A stretch of 64,000 bases of DNA from Bradyrhizobium niftali (GCF_004571025.1 NZ_SPQT01000002.1:673247-737246), one strand, 5' to 3'; shown: positions 8,607 through 18,136, numbered from the stretch's first letter. A program made the numbers and translations. The notes: generated by a model from the letters alone, not told the origin.

Positions 8607-11009
8607 ATGACCAGCGCAGACACCTCGGCCGCATCCTTTGACACGGCCCCAGCTGAAGAGCCCCGACGCTGGTCGCCGCGACGCTGGCTGGCGCCCTTTG
8701 CCGTGGCGCTGGCACTGCTGTCGGGCCTGCTGACCTTCCTGGTCCTGACCGGTCTCACGAGGATCGATCCGACGCCGGAGGTGGTCCGCACGTTCTACCT
8801 GATCAATGCGGGCACGATCCTGCTGCTGGTCGGGATCATCGTCCGCGAGCTCTGGCAGCTCATCCTGGCGCGCCGGCGGGGCAGGGCGGCGGCGCGTCTC
8901 CATGTCCAGATCGTCAGCCTGTTCTCGATCGTGGCGGTGCTTCCGGCCGTGCTGGTTTCCGTCGTCGCCAACGTCACCCTCGAGCGCGGCCTCGACCGGT
9001 TGTTCTCCGGGCCGACCAAGGAGGTCATCCAGAACTCGCTGAACATCGCGCGGGCCTATATGCAGGACCATGCGCAGCTGATCCGCGGCGACATTCTCGG
9101 CATGGCCAACGATATCGCGCACGCCCGGCCGCTCTACGACCAGGATCGGCGGTCGTTTCGCGAGATGCTGACGGCCAGTGCCAGCTCCCGCAATCTGCCG
9201 GGCGCGATGATCATCGACAAGAACACCAACATCCTGGAATCCGCCGACACCGGCATGCGGCTGGCCTATTCGCCGCCGGCGCCGGACTTCCTCAGCAACG
9301 TCAACGAGTCCGAGCCCGAGATCGCGGTGCTGCCGGATGCGAGCTTCGTCGCGGCGGTGATCCGCTTGCGCGCCTTCAGCGACACCTTCCTCTATGTCGC
9401 GCGGCCGCTCGACCCGAATGTGGTCAACCAGCTCAAGCAGACCGAGGTCAGCGTCGCCGAATATGCCCAGATCGAGTCGCGGCGGCTCGGCATCCAGGTC
9501 GCCTTCGCGCTGATGTTTGCGGTGATCGCGCTGACCATCCTGATGGCCTCGGTGCTGATCGGGCTGAACTTCGCCAACTCGCTGGTATCGCCGATCCGGC
9601 GGCTGATGAATGCGGCCCACACCGTCTCGACCGGCGACCTTCACGTGAAGGTGCCGGTGCACCAGTCGGAGGGCGATCTCGCCCAGCTCGGCGAGACCTT
9701 CAACAAGATGACGCAGGAATTGCGCAGCCAGCGCGACGAGCTCGTCAACGCCAGCGACCTCATCGACAGCCGCCGCCGCTTCATCGAGGCGGTGCTGTCC
9801 TCGGCGAGCGCCGGCATCATCGGCGTCGATAATTCGGGCAGCGTCGGCATCCTCAACCGCTCCGCCGAGAAGCTGATCGGGCACTCCGAAGCGGAGACGC
9901 TCGGCCATGCGCTCTCCGACGTACTGCCGGAGCTCGACGAGATGATGAAGACGGCGCGGGAAGGCACCCAGCGCCTGGTGCAGGGCCAGATCACGATCAC
10001 GCGCGACGGACAGGAGCGCAACCTCTCGGTCCGCGTCAGCGCCGAGAAGAACCAGCCGCACGACAGCTACATCATCACGCTCGACGACATCACCGAGCTG
10101 GTGTCGGCACAGCGCACCTCGGCCTGGGGCGACGTGGCGCGCCGCATCGCCCATGAGATCAAGAACCCGCTGACGCCGATCCAGCTCTCGGCCGAGCGCA
10201 TTCGTCGCAAGTTCGGCAAGGACATCACCGAGGCCAAGGACAAGCAGATCTTCGAGCAGTGCACCGACACCATCGTGCGTCAGGTCGACGACATCAGGCG
10301 CATGGTCGACGAATTCTCGCGCTTTGCGCGGATGCCGAAACCGGTGATGGAGGGCGAGGACGTCGCCGACACCGTGCGGCAGGCGGTGTTCCTGATGAAG
10401 GTCGCCCATCCCGAGCTCGATATCGAGGCCGAGTTCAGGGAAGATCCGCTGCGCGCCCAGTTCGACCGGCGGCTGATCTCGCAGGCGGTCACCAACATCG
10501 TCAAGAATGCCACCGAGGCGATCGAGCAGGTGCCGCCGGAAGAGCTCGGCAAGGGCCGCATCGACGTCGTGGTGTCGCGCGAGGGCGAGGACGTGCTGAT
10601 CGACGTCATCGACAATGGCATCGGTCTGCCCAAGGTGGCGCGCTCGCGGCTGCTCGAGCCGTATGTGACGACGCGGGCCAAGGGCACCGGCCTTGGCCTT
10701 GCGATCGTCGGCCGCGTGCTTGAAGACCATGGCGGGCGCATCGAGTTGAAGGACGCCTCCGACTTCCGTGCGGGCCAGCGCGGTGCCTGGATGCGGATGC
10801 GCTTTGCGATCTCCGGCGCGCCCGCGAAGGCCGAGGGGACCGAGCAGGCGCCGGCCGCCAGGAACACGACCGCGGAAACGATCAAGGAAGCGGAAATCGC
10901 CAAGGAATCCATCAAGGACACGGAAACAAAAGGGCCGGTTGCCGAAACCAAAGAGCCGGCTGAAATGACCAATGATTCAACGAAGATCGAAGCCTCAACA
11001 GGCAGCTGA
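8607..11009 (+). CDS. ntrY: Transmembrane nitrogen sensor kinase NtrY
   Basis: This membrane histidine kinase is the partner of NtrX; the pair is linked to nitrogen and redox or envelope responses. From ATG at 8607 (about 800 residues) there are two early membrane spans (around 30-55 and 65-85), a third near 100-120, a large periplasmic region, and a further span (VAFALMFAVIALTILMASVL). HAMP (ANSLVSPIRRLMNAAHTVST) and PAS domains follow, then the kinase with [39 protein letters not shown] and GTGLGLAIV. The Lys/Glu-rich tail of about 60 residues is low-complexity. The frame is open further upstream, so the start is uncertain. ntrX follows after 17 bases. Confidence 0.94.
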   Translation: MTSADTSAASFDTAPAEEPRRWSPRRWLAPFAVALALLSGLLTFLVLTGLTRIDPTPEVVRTFYLINAGTILLLVGIIVRELWQLILARRRGRAAARLHVQIVSLFSIVAVLPAVLVSVVANVTLERGLDRLFSGPTKEVIQNSLNIARAYMQDHAQLIRGDILGMANDIAHARPLYDQDRRSFREMLTASASSRNLPGAMIIDKNTNILESADTGMRLAYSPPAPDFLSNVNESEPEIAVLPDASFVAAVIRLRAFSDTFLYVARPLDPNVVNQLKQTEVSVAEYAQIESRRLGIQVAFALMFAVIALTILMASVLIGLNFANSLVSPIRRLMNAAHTVSTGDLHVKVPVHQSEGDLAQLGETFNKMTQELRSQRDELVNASDLIDSRRRFIEAVLSSASAGIIGVDNSGSVGILNRSAEKLIGHSEAETLGHALSDVLPELDEMMKTAREGTQRLVQGQITITRDGQERNLSVRVSAEKNQPHDSYIITLDDITELVSAQRTSAWGDVARRIAHEIKNPLTPIQLSAERIRRKFGKDITEAKDKQIFEQCTDTIVRQVDDIRRMVDEFSRFARMPKPVMEGEDVADTVRQAVFLMKVAHPELDIEAEFREDPLRAQFDRRLISQAVTNIVKNATEAIEQVPPEELGKGRIDVVVSREGEDVLIDVIDNGIGLPKVARSRLLEPYVTTRAKGTGLGLAIVGRVLEDHGGRIELKDASDFRAGQRGAWMRMRFAISGAPAKAEGTEQAPAARNTTAETIKEAEIAKESIKDTETKGPVAETKEPAEMTNDSTKIEASTGS

Positions 11010-11026
11010 CAAGACAGGCGCGACCC

Positions 11027-12397
11027 ATGGCAAGTGAAATTCTGATTGTCGATGATGAGGCCGATATTCGGGATCTCGTTGCGGGCATCCTCGAGGACGA
11101 GGGGTTCGTCACCCGGACCGCACGCGACAGCGACTCGGCGTTGGCCGAAATCGCCAACCGCAGGCCGCATCTGGTGTTCCTCGACATCTGGCTCCAGGGC
11201 TCCAAGCTCGACGGCTTGCAACTCCTGGAGCAGGTCAAGAAGGACAATGCCGATCTGCCGGTCGTGATGATCTCCGGCCACGGCAACATCGAGACCGCGG
11301 TCGCCGCGATCAAGCGCGGCGCCTACGACTTCATCGAGAAGCCGTTCAAGGCGGACCGGCTGATCCTGGTCGCCACCAGGGCGCTGGAGAACTCGCGGCT
11401 CAAGCGCGAGGTCAAGGAGCTGAAGCAGCTCGCGCCGAGCGCAAGCTCGCTGGTCGGCCGCTCGCCCAGCATGAACCAGCTGCGCCAGACCATCGAGCGC
11501 GCGGCCAAGGCCAACAGCCGCATCCTGATCGTCGGCCCCGCCGGCGCCGGCAAGGAGCTGACTGCGCGCACGCTGCACACCGCCTCGGGCCGCGCCGACG
11601 GTCCCTTCGTCGTCATCAACGCCGCCGCAATCACGCCCGAGCGGATGGAGCACGAGCTGTTCGGCGTCGAGCAGTCCAATGGCGAGCAGCCGCGCAAGCC
11701 CGGTGCGCTCGAGGAAGCGCATGGCGGCACGCTGTTCATCGACGAGATCGCGGACATGCCGCGCGAGACCCAGAACAAGATCTTGCGCGTGCTGGTCGAG
11801 CAGTCGTTCCAGCGCGTCGCCGGCACCGCCAAGGTGCAGGTCGACGTGCGCATCATCTCCTCGACGGCGCGCAACCTGGAAGAGGAGATCGCGGCCGGCC
11901 ATTTCCGCGAGGACCTCTATCATCGCCTCTCGGTGGTGCCGATCCGCGTGCCCGCACTCTCGGAGCGGCGCGAGGATATTCCGGAACTGATCGACTACTT
12001 CATGGAGCAGATCTCGGCGGGCAGCGGCCTGCCCAAGCGGCAGATCGGGCAGGACGCGATGGCGGTGCTGCAATCGCATGTCTGGCCCGGCAACGTGCGC
12101 CAGCTTCGCAACAACGTTGAGAGAGTCATGATTCTGGCCGCAGGCGGACCGGAAGTGATCATCACCGCCGACATGTTGCCGCAGGACGTGGGCTCCATGG
12201 TGCCGGCGATGCCGACCAGCAACAATGGTGAGCACATCATGGGCCTGCCGCTGCGCGAAGCGCGCGAAGTGTTCGAGCGCGACTATTTGATTGCACAGAT
12301 CAGCCGTTTTTCAGGAAATATTTCTCGTACGGCCGAGTTCGTTGGCATGGAACGCTCGGCGCTGCATCGGAAGCTGAAGGCGCTCGGCGTCGGCTGA
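11027..12397 (+). CDS. ntrX: Response regulator NtrX
   Basis: This is the cognate regulator of NtrY. The receiver domain (1-120) has the acceptor Asp in LVFLDIWLQG and the Lys in FIEKPFKAD. The AAA+ domain has Walker A VGPAGAGKE and Walker B GGTLFIDEIADM, but where NtrC has GAFTGA this protein reads FGVEQSNGEQPRKPGALEE, so the sigma-54 contact loop is missing. The C-terminal Fis-like helix-turn-helix is GNISRTAEFVGMERSALHRKL. The loss fits reports that alpha-proteobacterial NtrX can act without sigma-54. It is co-transcribed with ntrY. Confidence 0.96.
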   Translation: MASEILIVDDEADIRDLVAGILEDEGFVTRTARDSDSALAEIANRRPHLVFLDIWLQGSKLDGLQLLEQVKKDNADLPVVMISGHGNIETAVAAIKRGAYDFIEKPFKADRLILVATRALENSRLKREVKELKQLAPSASSLVGRSPSMNQLRQTIERAAKANSRILIVGPAGAGKELTARTLHTASGRADGPFVVINAAAITPERMEHELFGVEQSNGEQPRKPGALEEAHGGTLFIDEIADMPRETQNKILRVLVEQSFQRVAGTAKVQVDVRIISSTARNLEEEIAAGHFREDLYHRLSVVPIRVPALSERREDIPELIDYFMEQISAGSGLPKRQIGQDAMAVLQSHVWPGNVRQLRNNVERVMILAAGGPEVIITADMLPQDVGSMVPAMPTSNNGEHIMGLPLREAREVFERDYLIAQISRFSGNISRTAEFVGMERSALHRKLKALGVG

Positions 12398-12535
12398 CGC
12401 CGAGACGTTGCGTTTGCGCCTCGGGGATAAGCGAGGAAAATCATCGATTTCCGTAGTTTTTCGGGGCAATACGGCGTGGCCTGCCGCGTGAAGCGGCTTG
12501 CCTAATAACCCGACCTGTCCTCTAATCGAACCGCT

Positions 12536-12564
12536 GTTCCTCCGAGGGGGATCTCATGAGGAAC
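12536..12564. other. Inverted repeat upstream of hfq
   Basis: GTTCCTC at 12536-12542 and GAGGAAC at 12558-12564 form a perfect 7-bp inverted repeat with a 15-base spacer in the 248-base ntrX-hfq gap. It could be a leader hairpin of the hfq transcript or a regulator site; nothing in the sequence decides between these. Confidence 0.35.
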
Positions 12565-12645
12565 GGCAACCGGACGAGGCCCCGAATTTCACCAAGAGGG
12601 CCGCAACCGGCGCAATAAAAAGAAACTCAAAGCGAGAAAAAAACA

Positions 12646-12894
12646 ATGGCGGCAGACCGCGCACAAAACCTACAGGACACCTTCCTTAATCACGTTCGCA
12701 AAACCAAGACGCCACTGACGATCTTTCTGGTCAACGGAGTGAAGCTCCAGGGCATCGTGACCTGGTTCGACAATTTCTGTTTGCTGCTTCGGCGCGATGG
12801 ACATTCGCAGCTTGTCTACAAGCATGCGATCTCGACCATCATGCCGGGCGCTCCGATCCAGCTGTTCGAAGGCGGCGAGGATCAGCCGGCTTGA
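12646..12894 (+). CDS. hfq: RNA chaperone Hfq
   Basis: This hexameric Sm-like protein pairs small RNAs with messages; in rhizobia it also affects nifA expression. At 82 residues it is the compact alpha-proteobacterial form. Sm1 is visible as [20 protein letters not shown] and Sm2 as [12 protein letters not shown], with [20 protein letters not shown] at the N-terminus forming the sRNA-binding face. A purine-rich leader (AGCGAGAAAAAAAC) precedes the ATG. The hflX start lies 11 bases after its stop, so hfq-hflX form one unit, as in many proteobacteria. Confidence 0.97.
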   Translation: MAADRAQNLQDTFLNHVRKTKTPLTIFLVNGVKLQGIVTWFDNFCLLLRRDGHSQLVYKHAISTIMPGAPIQLFEGGEDQPA

Positions 12895-12905
12895 GAGTGA
12901 TCTGA

Positions 12906-14288
12906 TTGGAACCCCGGAATTTCGACGGGGATGCCGACCGTCCGCGGTCGGCTGGGGCTAAGCAAACGGGGCGGGTGCTTGTCGTCGGCCCCTACTTGCG
13001 TGTGCGCGCGGGCGGTGCCGACGCGCAATCGGAAAGTCATGTCGTGCGAGACGCCGAGGCCCGGCTCGACGAAGCCGCCGGCCTCGCGCGCGCGATCGAT
13101 CTCGTCATCGCCGACGCCATCATCGCGCCGATCAGCCAGATCCGTCCCGCCACCTATATCGGCAAGGGCAAGGTCGAGGAGATCGCCGCGCTGGCCAAGA
13201 GCCTCGACGTCGAACTCGTGGTGATGGATTGCGCGCTGGCGCCGATCCAGCAGCGCAACCTCGAGAAGGAGCTGCACGCCAAGGTGCTCGACCGCACCGG
13301 CCTGATCCTCGAAATCTTCGGCCGCCGCGCCAAGACCAAGGAGGGCTCGCTCCAGGTCGAGCTTGCGCATCTCAACTATCAGCGTTCTCGCCTCGTGCGA
13401 TCCTGGACCCATCTGGAACGCCAGCGCGGCGGTTTCGGCTTCATGGGCGGTCCCGGCGAGACGCAGATCGAGGCCGACCGCCGCCTGATCCAGGAGCGCA
13501 TCTCCAAGCTCGAGAGCGAGCTGAAGAAGGTGCAGGCGACGCGGCGCCTGCATCGCGCCGGACGGCAGCGCGTGCCGTATCGCGTCGTCGCTTTGGTCGG
13601 CTACACCAATGCCGGCAAGTCGACGCTGTTCAACCGCCTGACGCGCGCCGACGTGCAGGCGGCCGACATGCTGTTTGCCACGCTCGATCCGACCCTGCGC
13701 GCGCTCACTTTGCCGCATGGCGGCAAGGCGATGCTGTCCGACACCGTCGGCTTCATCTCCAATCTGCCGACGCAGCTCGTCGCGGCCTTCCGCGCCACGC
13801 TGGAGGAGGTGCTGGAGGCCGACGTCATCCTGCATGTCCGCGACATCTCGCATGAGGACGCCGAGGCGCAGCAGAGCGACGTCGACGCCGTGCTGCGCCA
13901 GCTCGGCATCAACCCCGACGATTCCGGCCGCATCATCGAGGTCTGGAACAAGATCGATCGTTACGACGCCGAGCAGCGTGAAGAGCTTTTGAACATCGCC
14001 GCGCGCAGGCCGGAGGATCATCCGGCGATGCTGGTCTCGGCCGTGTCAGGCGAGGGGGTCGACGCACTGCTCGCCGCGATCGAGGAACGGCTTGCGGCCA
14101 AACGCACGACGCTCGATCTCTCCATCGACGCCGCCGACGGCGCCGGCATCAGCTGGCTGCATCGCAATTCCGAGGTGCTGACGAAAGAGCTGCACGACGG
14201 CCGTTTCGACATGACGGTGCGCGTGGACGAGACCAAGCGCGATATCGTGGTGAACCGGTTCGACGCGGTGCCGCATCACGCGGCGTAA
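12906..14288 (+). CDS. hflX: Ribosome-associated GTPase HflX
   Basis: This GTPase splits or rescues stalled ribosomes under stress. The N-terminal HflX domain carries YIGKGKVEEI and ERQRGGFGFMGGPGETQIE, and a coiled region (LIQERISKLESELKKVQATRR) leads to the G domain: G1 GYTNAGKST, G2/G3 TLDPTLRAL and DTVGFISNLP, and G4 NKID. It has 460 residues from the TTG at 12906, which is preceded by GAGAGTGA. No closer ATG gives a full domain. It follows hfq directly, the usual neighbour. Confidence 0.95.
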   Translation: MEPRNFDGDADRPRSAGAKQTGRVLVVGPYLRVRAGGADAQSESHVVRDAEARLDEAAGLARAIDLVIADAIIAPISQIRPATYIGKGKVEEIAALAKSLDVELVVMDCALAPIQQRNLEKELHAKVLDRTGLILEIFGRRAKTKEGSLQVELAHLNYQRSRLVRSWTHLERQRGGFGFMGGPGETQIEADRRLIQERISKLESELKKVQATRRLHRAGRQRVPYRVVALVGYTNAGKSTLFNRLTRADVQAADMLFATLDPTLRALTLPHGGKAMLSDTVGFISNLPTQLVAAFRATLEEVLEADVILHVRDISHEDAEAQQSDVDAVLRQLGINPDDSGRIIEVWNKIDRYDAEQREELLNIAARRPEDHPAMLVSAVSGEGVDALLAAIEERLAAKRTTLDLSIDAADGAGISWLHRNSEVLTKELHDGRFDMTVRVDETKRDIVVNRFDAVPHHAA

Positions 14289-14747
14289 TCAGTTGGACAG
14301 GTCGAGGCGCATGAACTGGTTGTGTGGGCTCGCCTGATAGTCGGCGAACGGCTCGCAGGGTACGAAGCCGACACTGCGGTAGAGCGAGATCGCGGGGGCG
14401 TGCAGCGGCGCAGTGCCGGTCTCCAGGCTGAGACGCGCATATCCTCGCTTGCGGCCTTCGACAATGATGTGGTCCAGAATGGCTCGCCCGACCCCGGTCC
14501 GCCGCGCGGTGGACGCGGCGCGCATCGACTTCACTTCGCCATGCGTGTCATCGAGTTGCTTGAGGGCGCCGAAGCCGGCCAACGCACCATTGTGCCAGGC
14601 GGTCCAGAACGTCACGGATGCGGCCGAAAGACCGCTCGCGTCCAGCGCCTGCGCGTGCTCGCCCATGACGCTGCGGAGCTCTTCCAGATGATGCGCCAGC
14701 AAGTCGGCGACATATGGCGCCGTCGGATCGTCTTGCCTGATGTCCAC
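14289..14747 (-). CDS. GNAT family N-acetyltransferase
   Basis: This is a 152-residue acetyltransferase of the PaiA/YhbS-like GNAT type. It shows the acetyl-CoA loop RRTGVGRAILDHII and the C-terminal LYRSVGFVPCEPFADY. I chose GTG at 14747 (reads VDIRQDDPTAPYV) because AAGGGG lies 6 bases upstream; the frame is open to 14789, but those residues overlap mazG. It starts 14 bases after the mazG stop and is probably co-transcribed with it. Its last base abuts the hflX stop on the other strand (convergent). The substrate is unknown. Confidence 0.85.
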   Translation of the reverse strand: MDIRQDDPTAPYVADLLAHHLEELRSVMGEHAQALDASGLSAASVTFWTAWHNGALAGFGALKQLDDTHGEVKSMRAASTARRTGVGRAILDHIIVEGRKRGYARLSLETGTAPLHAPAISLYRSVGFVPCEPFADYQASPHNQFMRLDLSN

Positions 14748-14761
14748 GTCGTCCCCTTGTG

Positions 14762-15580
14762 TCAGGTGGCGGTCTTGGCCGCATTCCACAGCGCGTCCAT
14801 CTCCGCCAGCGATGCCTGCTCCAGCGTCCGTCCCTGCGCCTCCAGCGTCCGCTCGATGAACGCAAACCGCCGCTCGAATTTGGCGTTCGTCGCGCGGAGC
14901 GCGGCTTCCGGATCGGCATCGACATGGCGCGCGAGGTTGACGAGTGCGAACATCAGGTCGCCGGTCTCTTCCGCAAGCTCCTCCTTGTCGTTGCGGTCGA
15001 GAGCCGCTTCAATCTCGTCGGCTTCCTCGCGGATTTTTGCCAGCACCGCGCGCGGGTCGTTCCAGTCGAAGCCGACGGTCGAGGCCTTGCGCTGCAGCTC
15101 CATGGCGCGGGTCAGCGCCGGCTGGCCGGCCTTCACGCCCGTGAGCAGGGACTTGTGCGACGGTGTTGCTTCCGGCGGCCGGCGCGCAGCCCGCTCGGCT
15201 TTCTCCTCCGCCTTGATGCGGTCCCAGACTTCCTTGACGTGGGAGGAGGCGAGATTGCCGTCGTTGTCGGCGAAGACATGGGGATGACGCCGGATCATCT
15301 TGCGGGTGATGGCCTCGACGACGTCGCCGAAGGCGAACGCGTTCCTTTCCTCCGCCATCTGGGCGTGGAACACGACCTGGAGCAGGAGGTCGCCGAGCTC
15401 TTCGCGCAAATCATCGAGATCGCCGCGGCTGATGGCCTCGACCACCTCATAGGCCTCCTCGATCGTGTAGGGCGCGATGGTCGCAAAATCCTGCTCGAGG
15501 TCCCAGGGGCAGCCGGTCACCGGCGTGCGCAGCGCCGCCATGATCTCGATCAGGCGTGAAATGTCGCGGGAAGGGGTCAT
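14762..15580 (-). CDS. mazG: Nucleoside triphosphate pyrophosphohydrolase MazG
   Basis: The enzyme hydrolyses canonical and damaged NTPs to NMP and pyrophosphate, cleaning the nucleotide pool and affecting ppGpp levels. Two tandem MazG domains are visible. The first has CPWDLEQDFATIAPYTIEEA and the metal-binding EExxE pattern in LREELGDLLLQVVFHAQMAEE. The second has EEADEIEAALDRNDKEELAEE and GDLMFALVNLARH. The length (272) matches E. coli MazG (263). ATG at 15580 is preferred; a GTG three codons earlier is possible. Confidence 0.93.
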   Translation of the reverse strand: MTPSRDISRLIEIMAALRTPVTGCPWDLEQDFATIAPYTIEEAYEVVEAISRGDLDDLREELGDLLLQVVFHAQMAEERNAFAFGDVVEAITRKMIRRHPHVFADNDGNLASSHVKEVWDRIKAEEKAERAARRPPEATPSHKSLLTGVKAGQPALTRAMELQRKASTVGFDWNDPRAVLAKIREEADEIEAALDRNDKEELAEETGDLMFALVNLARHVDADPEAALRATNAKFERRFAFIERTLEAQGRTLEQASLAEMDALWNAAKTAT

Positions 15581-15685
15581 TGCGGGCACCGGGATGTTCG
15601 AGCCTTGGCTTTATGCCAAAAGCATCGCGTCGATCCCAGTGTTACGCGGGACAACCGTGTTGATTTCCACCGATTGCCCTGGGCT

Positions 15686-16108
15686 CTATTCGGCGACCGT
15701 TCTCGGACTCGTGACCGATGGGTCTTGTACGGTCCAGGGGCCTATCGGCTTGAGCGCCTTGAGCGTGCCAGACCACCATTCCCGGTGCGTGAGCTTTTCG
15801 TCGGAAACCTTCAGGCGAGGCAGCAGGCGCCGCATCCAGGCCTTGTAGACCATGTCGCTGAGAAACGCCGCAATGACCACGGCGACGATGGAGCTAATCG
15901 TGGTGAACCATTCAACGCCGACAGCCACGGCAATCGCGACGGTAAGATAGACTCTGTTGTAGAGTTTGATCTGCTGCCGCAACCGCTGATAGTCCTGCTC
16001 AGAGGCAATGACGTAACCAGCACCACCCGCAGCCCACGGGAAGAACAGCCGGGTTTCGCCCGGCATGATCTTGAAATAGCCTCTGCCCACGCCAGACCCC
16101 GCCGACAT
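15686..16108 (-). CDS. Hypothetical two-span membrane protein
   Basis: This is a 140-residue protein of unknown function. After a hydrophilic N-terminus (KIMPGETRLFFPWAAGGAGYVI) there are two adjacent hydrophobic stretches at about residues 53-85 (VYLTVAIAVAVGVEWF and SSIVAVVIAAFLSDMVY), followed by a basic loop and a cytoplasmic tail with WWSGTLKALK. The codon pattern is that of a real gene. It lies between mazG and queC as a single gene. I do not recognise a family. Confidence 0.65.
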   Translation of the reverse strand: MSAGSGVGRGYFKIMPGETRLFFPWAAGGAGYVIASEQDYQRLRQQIKLYNRVYLTVAIAVAVGVEWFTTISSIVAVVIAAFLSDMVYKAWMRRLLPRLKVSDEKLTHREWWSGTLKALKPIGPWTVQDPSVTSPRTVAE

Positions 16109-16236
16109 AACCAGTTGTAGCCAAGCCGCATACTATCATTGCGGGTGCATCGGCGCAACCGGCCGAATCCGCCGATCCGAGCATCCGCCGGGATGGGCAC
16201 ATTGATGCAATGGATGTGCTAAACTAGTTAAGGCCC

Positions 16237-16950
16237 ATGACCCACCCCTCTCAATCCGACACCGCGCTGGTGCTGTTCTCCGGCGGCCAGGATTCCACCA
16301 CCTGCCTCGCCTGGGCGCTGAGCCGCTTCGCCCGCGTGGAGACGCTGGGGTTCGAGTACGGCCAGCGCCACGCCATCGAGCTCGCCTGCCGCGACCGCCT
16401 GCTCGACGGCATCAAGGGCCTTCGCACGGATTGGGCCGCAAAGCTCGGCGAGAGCCACACGCTGTCGATCCCGACCTTGGCCGCGATCTCGGATACGGCG
16501 CTGACCCGCGACGTCGAGATCGCGATGGGCGCCGACGGCCTGCCCAACACGTTCGTGCCCGGCCGCAATCTGGTGTTCCTGACGTTCGCCGCGGCGCTGG
16601 CCTACCGGCGCGGCATCACCCATATCGTCGGCGGCATGTGCGAGACCGATTATTCCGGCTATCCCGACTGCCGCGACGACACCATCCGCGCCATGCAGGC
16701 CGCGCTCTCGCTCGGCATGGCGAGGCCCTTCGAGCTGCATACGCCGCTGATGTGGATCGACAAGGCCGCGACCTGGCAGCTCGCGCACGACCTCGGCGGC
16801 GACAGCCTCGTCGATCTCATCCGCGAGCAGTCGCACACCTGCTATCTCGGCGAACGCGGCGCGCAGCATGAGTGGGGATACGGGTGCGGCGAGTGCCCGG
16901 CGTGCAACCTGCGGGCGAAGGGGTGGCGGGAGTATGTGGCGGGACGCTGA
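16237..16950 (+). CDS. queC: 7-cyano-7-deazaguanine synthase QueC
   Basis: This ATP- and zinc-dependent enzyme converts 7-carboxy-7-deazaguanine and ammonia to preQ0 on the way to queuosine in tRNA. The PP-loop [15 protein letters not shown] is at residues 15-29, followed by [22 protein letters not shown] and the central [19 protein letters not shown]. Four C-terminal cysteines in CYLGERG...[16 protein letters not shown] bind zinc. At 237 residues it is full length. No queDE genes are nearby and I saw no preQ1 riboswitch in the short leader. Confidence 0.96.
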   Translation: MTHPSQSDTALVLFSGGQDSTTCLAWALSRFARVETLGFEYGQRHAIELACRDRLLDGIKGLRTDWAAKLGESHTLSIPTLAAISDTALTRDVEIAMGADGLPNTFVPGRNLVFLTFAAALAYRRGITHIVGGMCETDYSGYPDCRDDTIRAMQAALSLGMARPFELHTPLMWIDKAATWQLAHDLGGDSLVDLIREQSHTCYLGERGAQHEWGYGCGECPACNLRAKGWREYVAGR

Positions 16951-16963
16951 CGCTACACGGTCA

Positions 16964-17069
16964 GTGTCATGGCCCGCGCAGGCGGGCGATCCAGTATTCC
17001 AGAGACCGTGCTTGAGCCGAGAGGCCGCGGCGTACTGGATTCCCCGCCTTCGCGGGGAATGACAGTGTA
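16964..17069. repeat. Nested palindromic dispersed repeat (ACTGGAT type)
   Basis: The element has outer TGTCAT/ATGACA ends, an inner pair ATCCAGTA (16989-16996) and TACTGGAT (17033-17040), and a GC hairpin CCCCGCCTTCGCGGGG at 17042-17057. From memory, this is the common intergenic repeat of Bradyrhizobium and Rhodopseudomonas that carries GTACTGGATTCCCCGC. It lies between convergent queC and the nitrile hydratase operon and may end both transcripts. Confidence 0.8.
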
Positions 17070-17099
17070 GGGCTTAGCACGAGCGTGCCAATTACCGAG

Positions 17100-17477
17100 C
17101 TAGCCAAAATCCTCCGGCTTCAGCTCAATCGGCTTGCCGTGCGGCGTCCTGTCGGCGGCGTGGTCCCAGGCGTCGCGGTAGCGGTGCAGCGTTTCCAACG
17201 ACGCGACGCCCTTGCGCGCAACCAGCCCCTCCAGCGTGGCGAGCCAGTGCAGGTAGTAGGTCTCGCCCGTATCGGGATCGCCAGCGGCCTGCGCGCGCTT
17301 GATCTCGGAGGCCAAGGCTGCGGCCCATTCGGGCCAGGTGAAGACGCCGCGCTCGTGCAGGCTCAAGGCCATCGCGAACGCATGGGCCTCCCAGGGCGCG
17401 CGGAACACCGGGCCGTCGTCATCGCGCGGAATGCTCGGGATCGCCGCGGTCGCGGCGGCAGCAAGCGTGCTGCTCAT
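17100..17477 (-). CDS. Nitrile hydratase activator / accessory protein
   Basis: This is a 125-residue accessory protein of the P14K/NhlE type, homologous to the N-terminal half of the nitrile hydratase beta subunit. It loads cobalt into, and helps oxidise the cysteines of, the alpha subunit by self-subunit swapping. The sequence has PVFRAPWEAHAFAMALSLHE, WPEWAAALASEI and DTGETYYLHWLATLEGLV, typical of the family. ATG at 17477 overlaps the beta-subunit stop (TGATG), which fixes the start; the open frame upstream is overlap. It is the last gene of the operon. Confidence 0.9.
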   Translation of the reverse strand: MSSTLAAAATAAIPSIPRDDDGPVFRAPWEAHAFAMALSLHERGVFTWPEWAAALASEIKRAQAAGDPDTGETYYLHWLATLEGLVARKGVASLETLHRYRDAWDHAADRTPHGKPIELKPEDFG

Positions 17478-18136
17478 CACGCCGGGTCCAGATACGGCTC
17501 GAACGCGTCGATCGAGACCTTCGAGGTCGGGTCGCCGTCCGCGCCCCAGAGATCGCTGCCCTCGAACACGACCGTGTAGAGCCATTGCGGATTTTCGCCG
17601 AGCTCCATCGCCGCCGAGTCCGGAAACACGTGGCAGCCATGGTTCAGCTCGACCACGCCGACATGGCCGCGGACATAGCGCGGCAGCCGCGTGTGCGTCG
17701 CCGGATGGATGTTCTTCGCCCGCACGCGATCGCCGATGTTGAATTTCGCTGGCGCCGGAGCAGGGCGGGCGAACTTGCCGCGCACCATCACGCGCTCGAC
17801 GTTGGCGAGATCGAACTTGCCATGCTTGAGCGCCTTCGCAGGCTGCATCGCGTGGCCGGCGGCGACCTCCTCGCGGGTGAGGTAGCCCTTCTCGATCAGC
17901 ATCTCCTCAAGCCCGAGAAACCATTTCTTGTAGTAGGAGCTTGACAGGTACACATCCGGCGGCAGCGTCTCGCGATAGAAGCGCGAGGTGTCGATGTTGA
18001 AGGCGCCGGCCGCGCCCATCGCGCGCACCATGGCGAGGACACGCGATTCCCAATCCGCATGAAACATTGGCTCGTTGGGTTCGGGCTCGACCTTGCCGAA
18101 CCCGTCCATGCCACCCATGTCGTGCACGCCGTTCAC
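17477..18136 (-). CDS. nthB: Nitrile hydratase beta subunit
   Basis: This is the non-metal subunit of nitrile hydratase, which converts nitriles to amides. The GTG start at 18136 (reads [20 protein letters not shown]) carries the family's signature N-terminus and overlaps the alpha stop as GTGA. The N-terminal helical part ([31 protein letters not shown]) is followed by an SH3-like C-terminal barrel ([44 protein letters not shown]). At 219 residues it has the normal length. It is translationally coupled on both sides. Confidence 0.95.
   Translation of the reverse strand: MNGVHDMGGMDGFGKVEPEPNEPMFHADWESRVLAMVRAMGAAGAFNIDTSRFYRETLPPDVYLSSSYYKKWFLGLEEMLIEKGYLTREEVAAGHAMQPAKALKHGKFDLANVERVMVRGKFARPAPAPAKFNIGDRVRAKNIHPATHTRLPRYVRGHVGVVELNHGCHVFPDSAAMELGENPQWLYTVVFEGSDLWGADGDPTSKVSIDAFEPYLDPA

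Noticed and set aside
8589..10730. 713-codon minus-strand ORF over ntrY
   Set aside because: It lies in antisense to a clear histidine kinase and has the His/Arg/Asp-rich composition of GC-skewed shadow frames.
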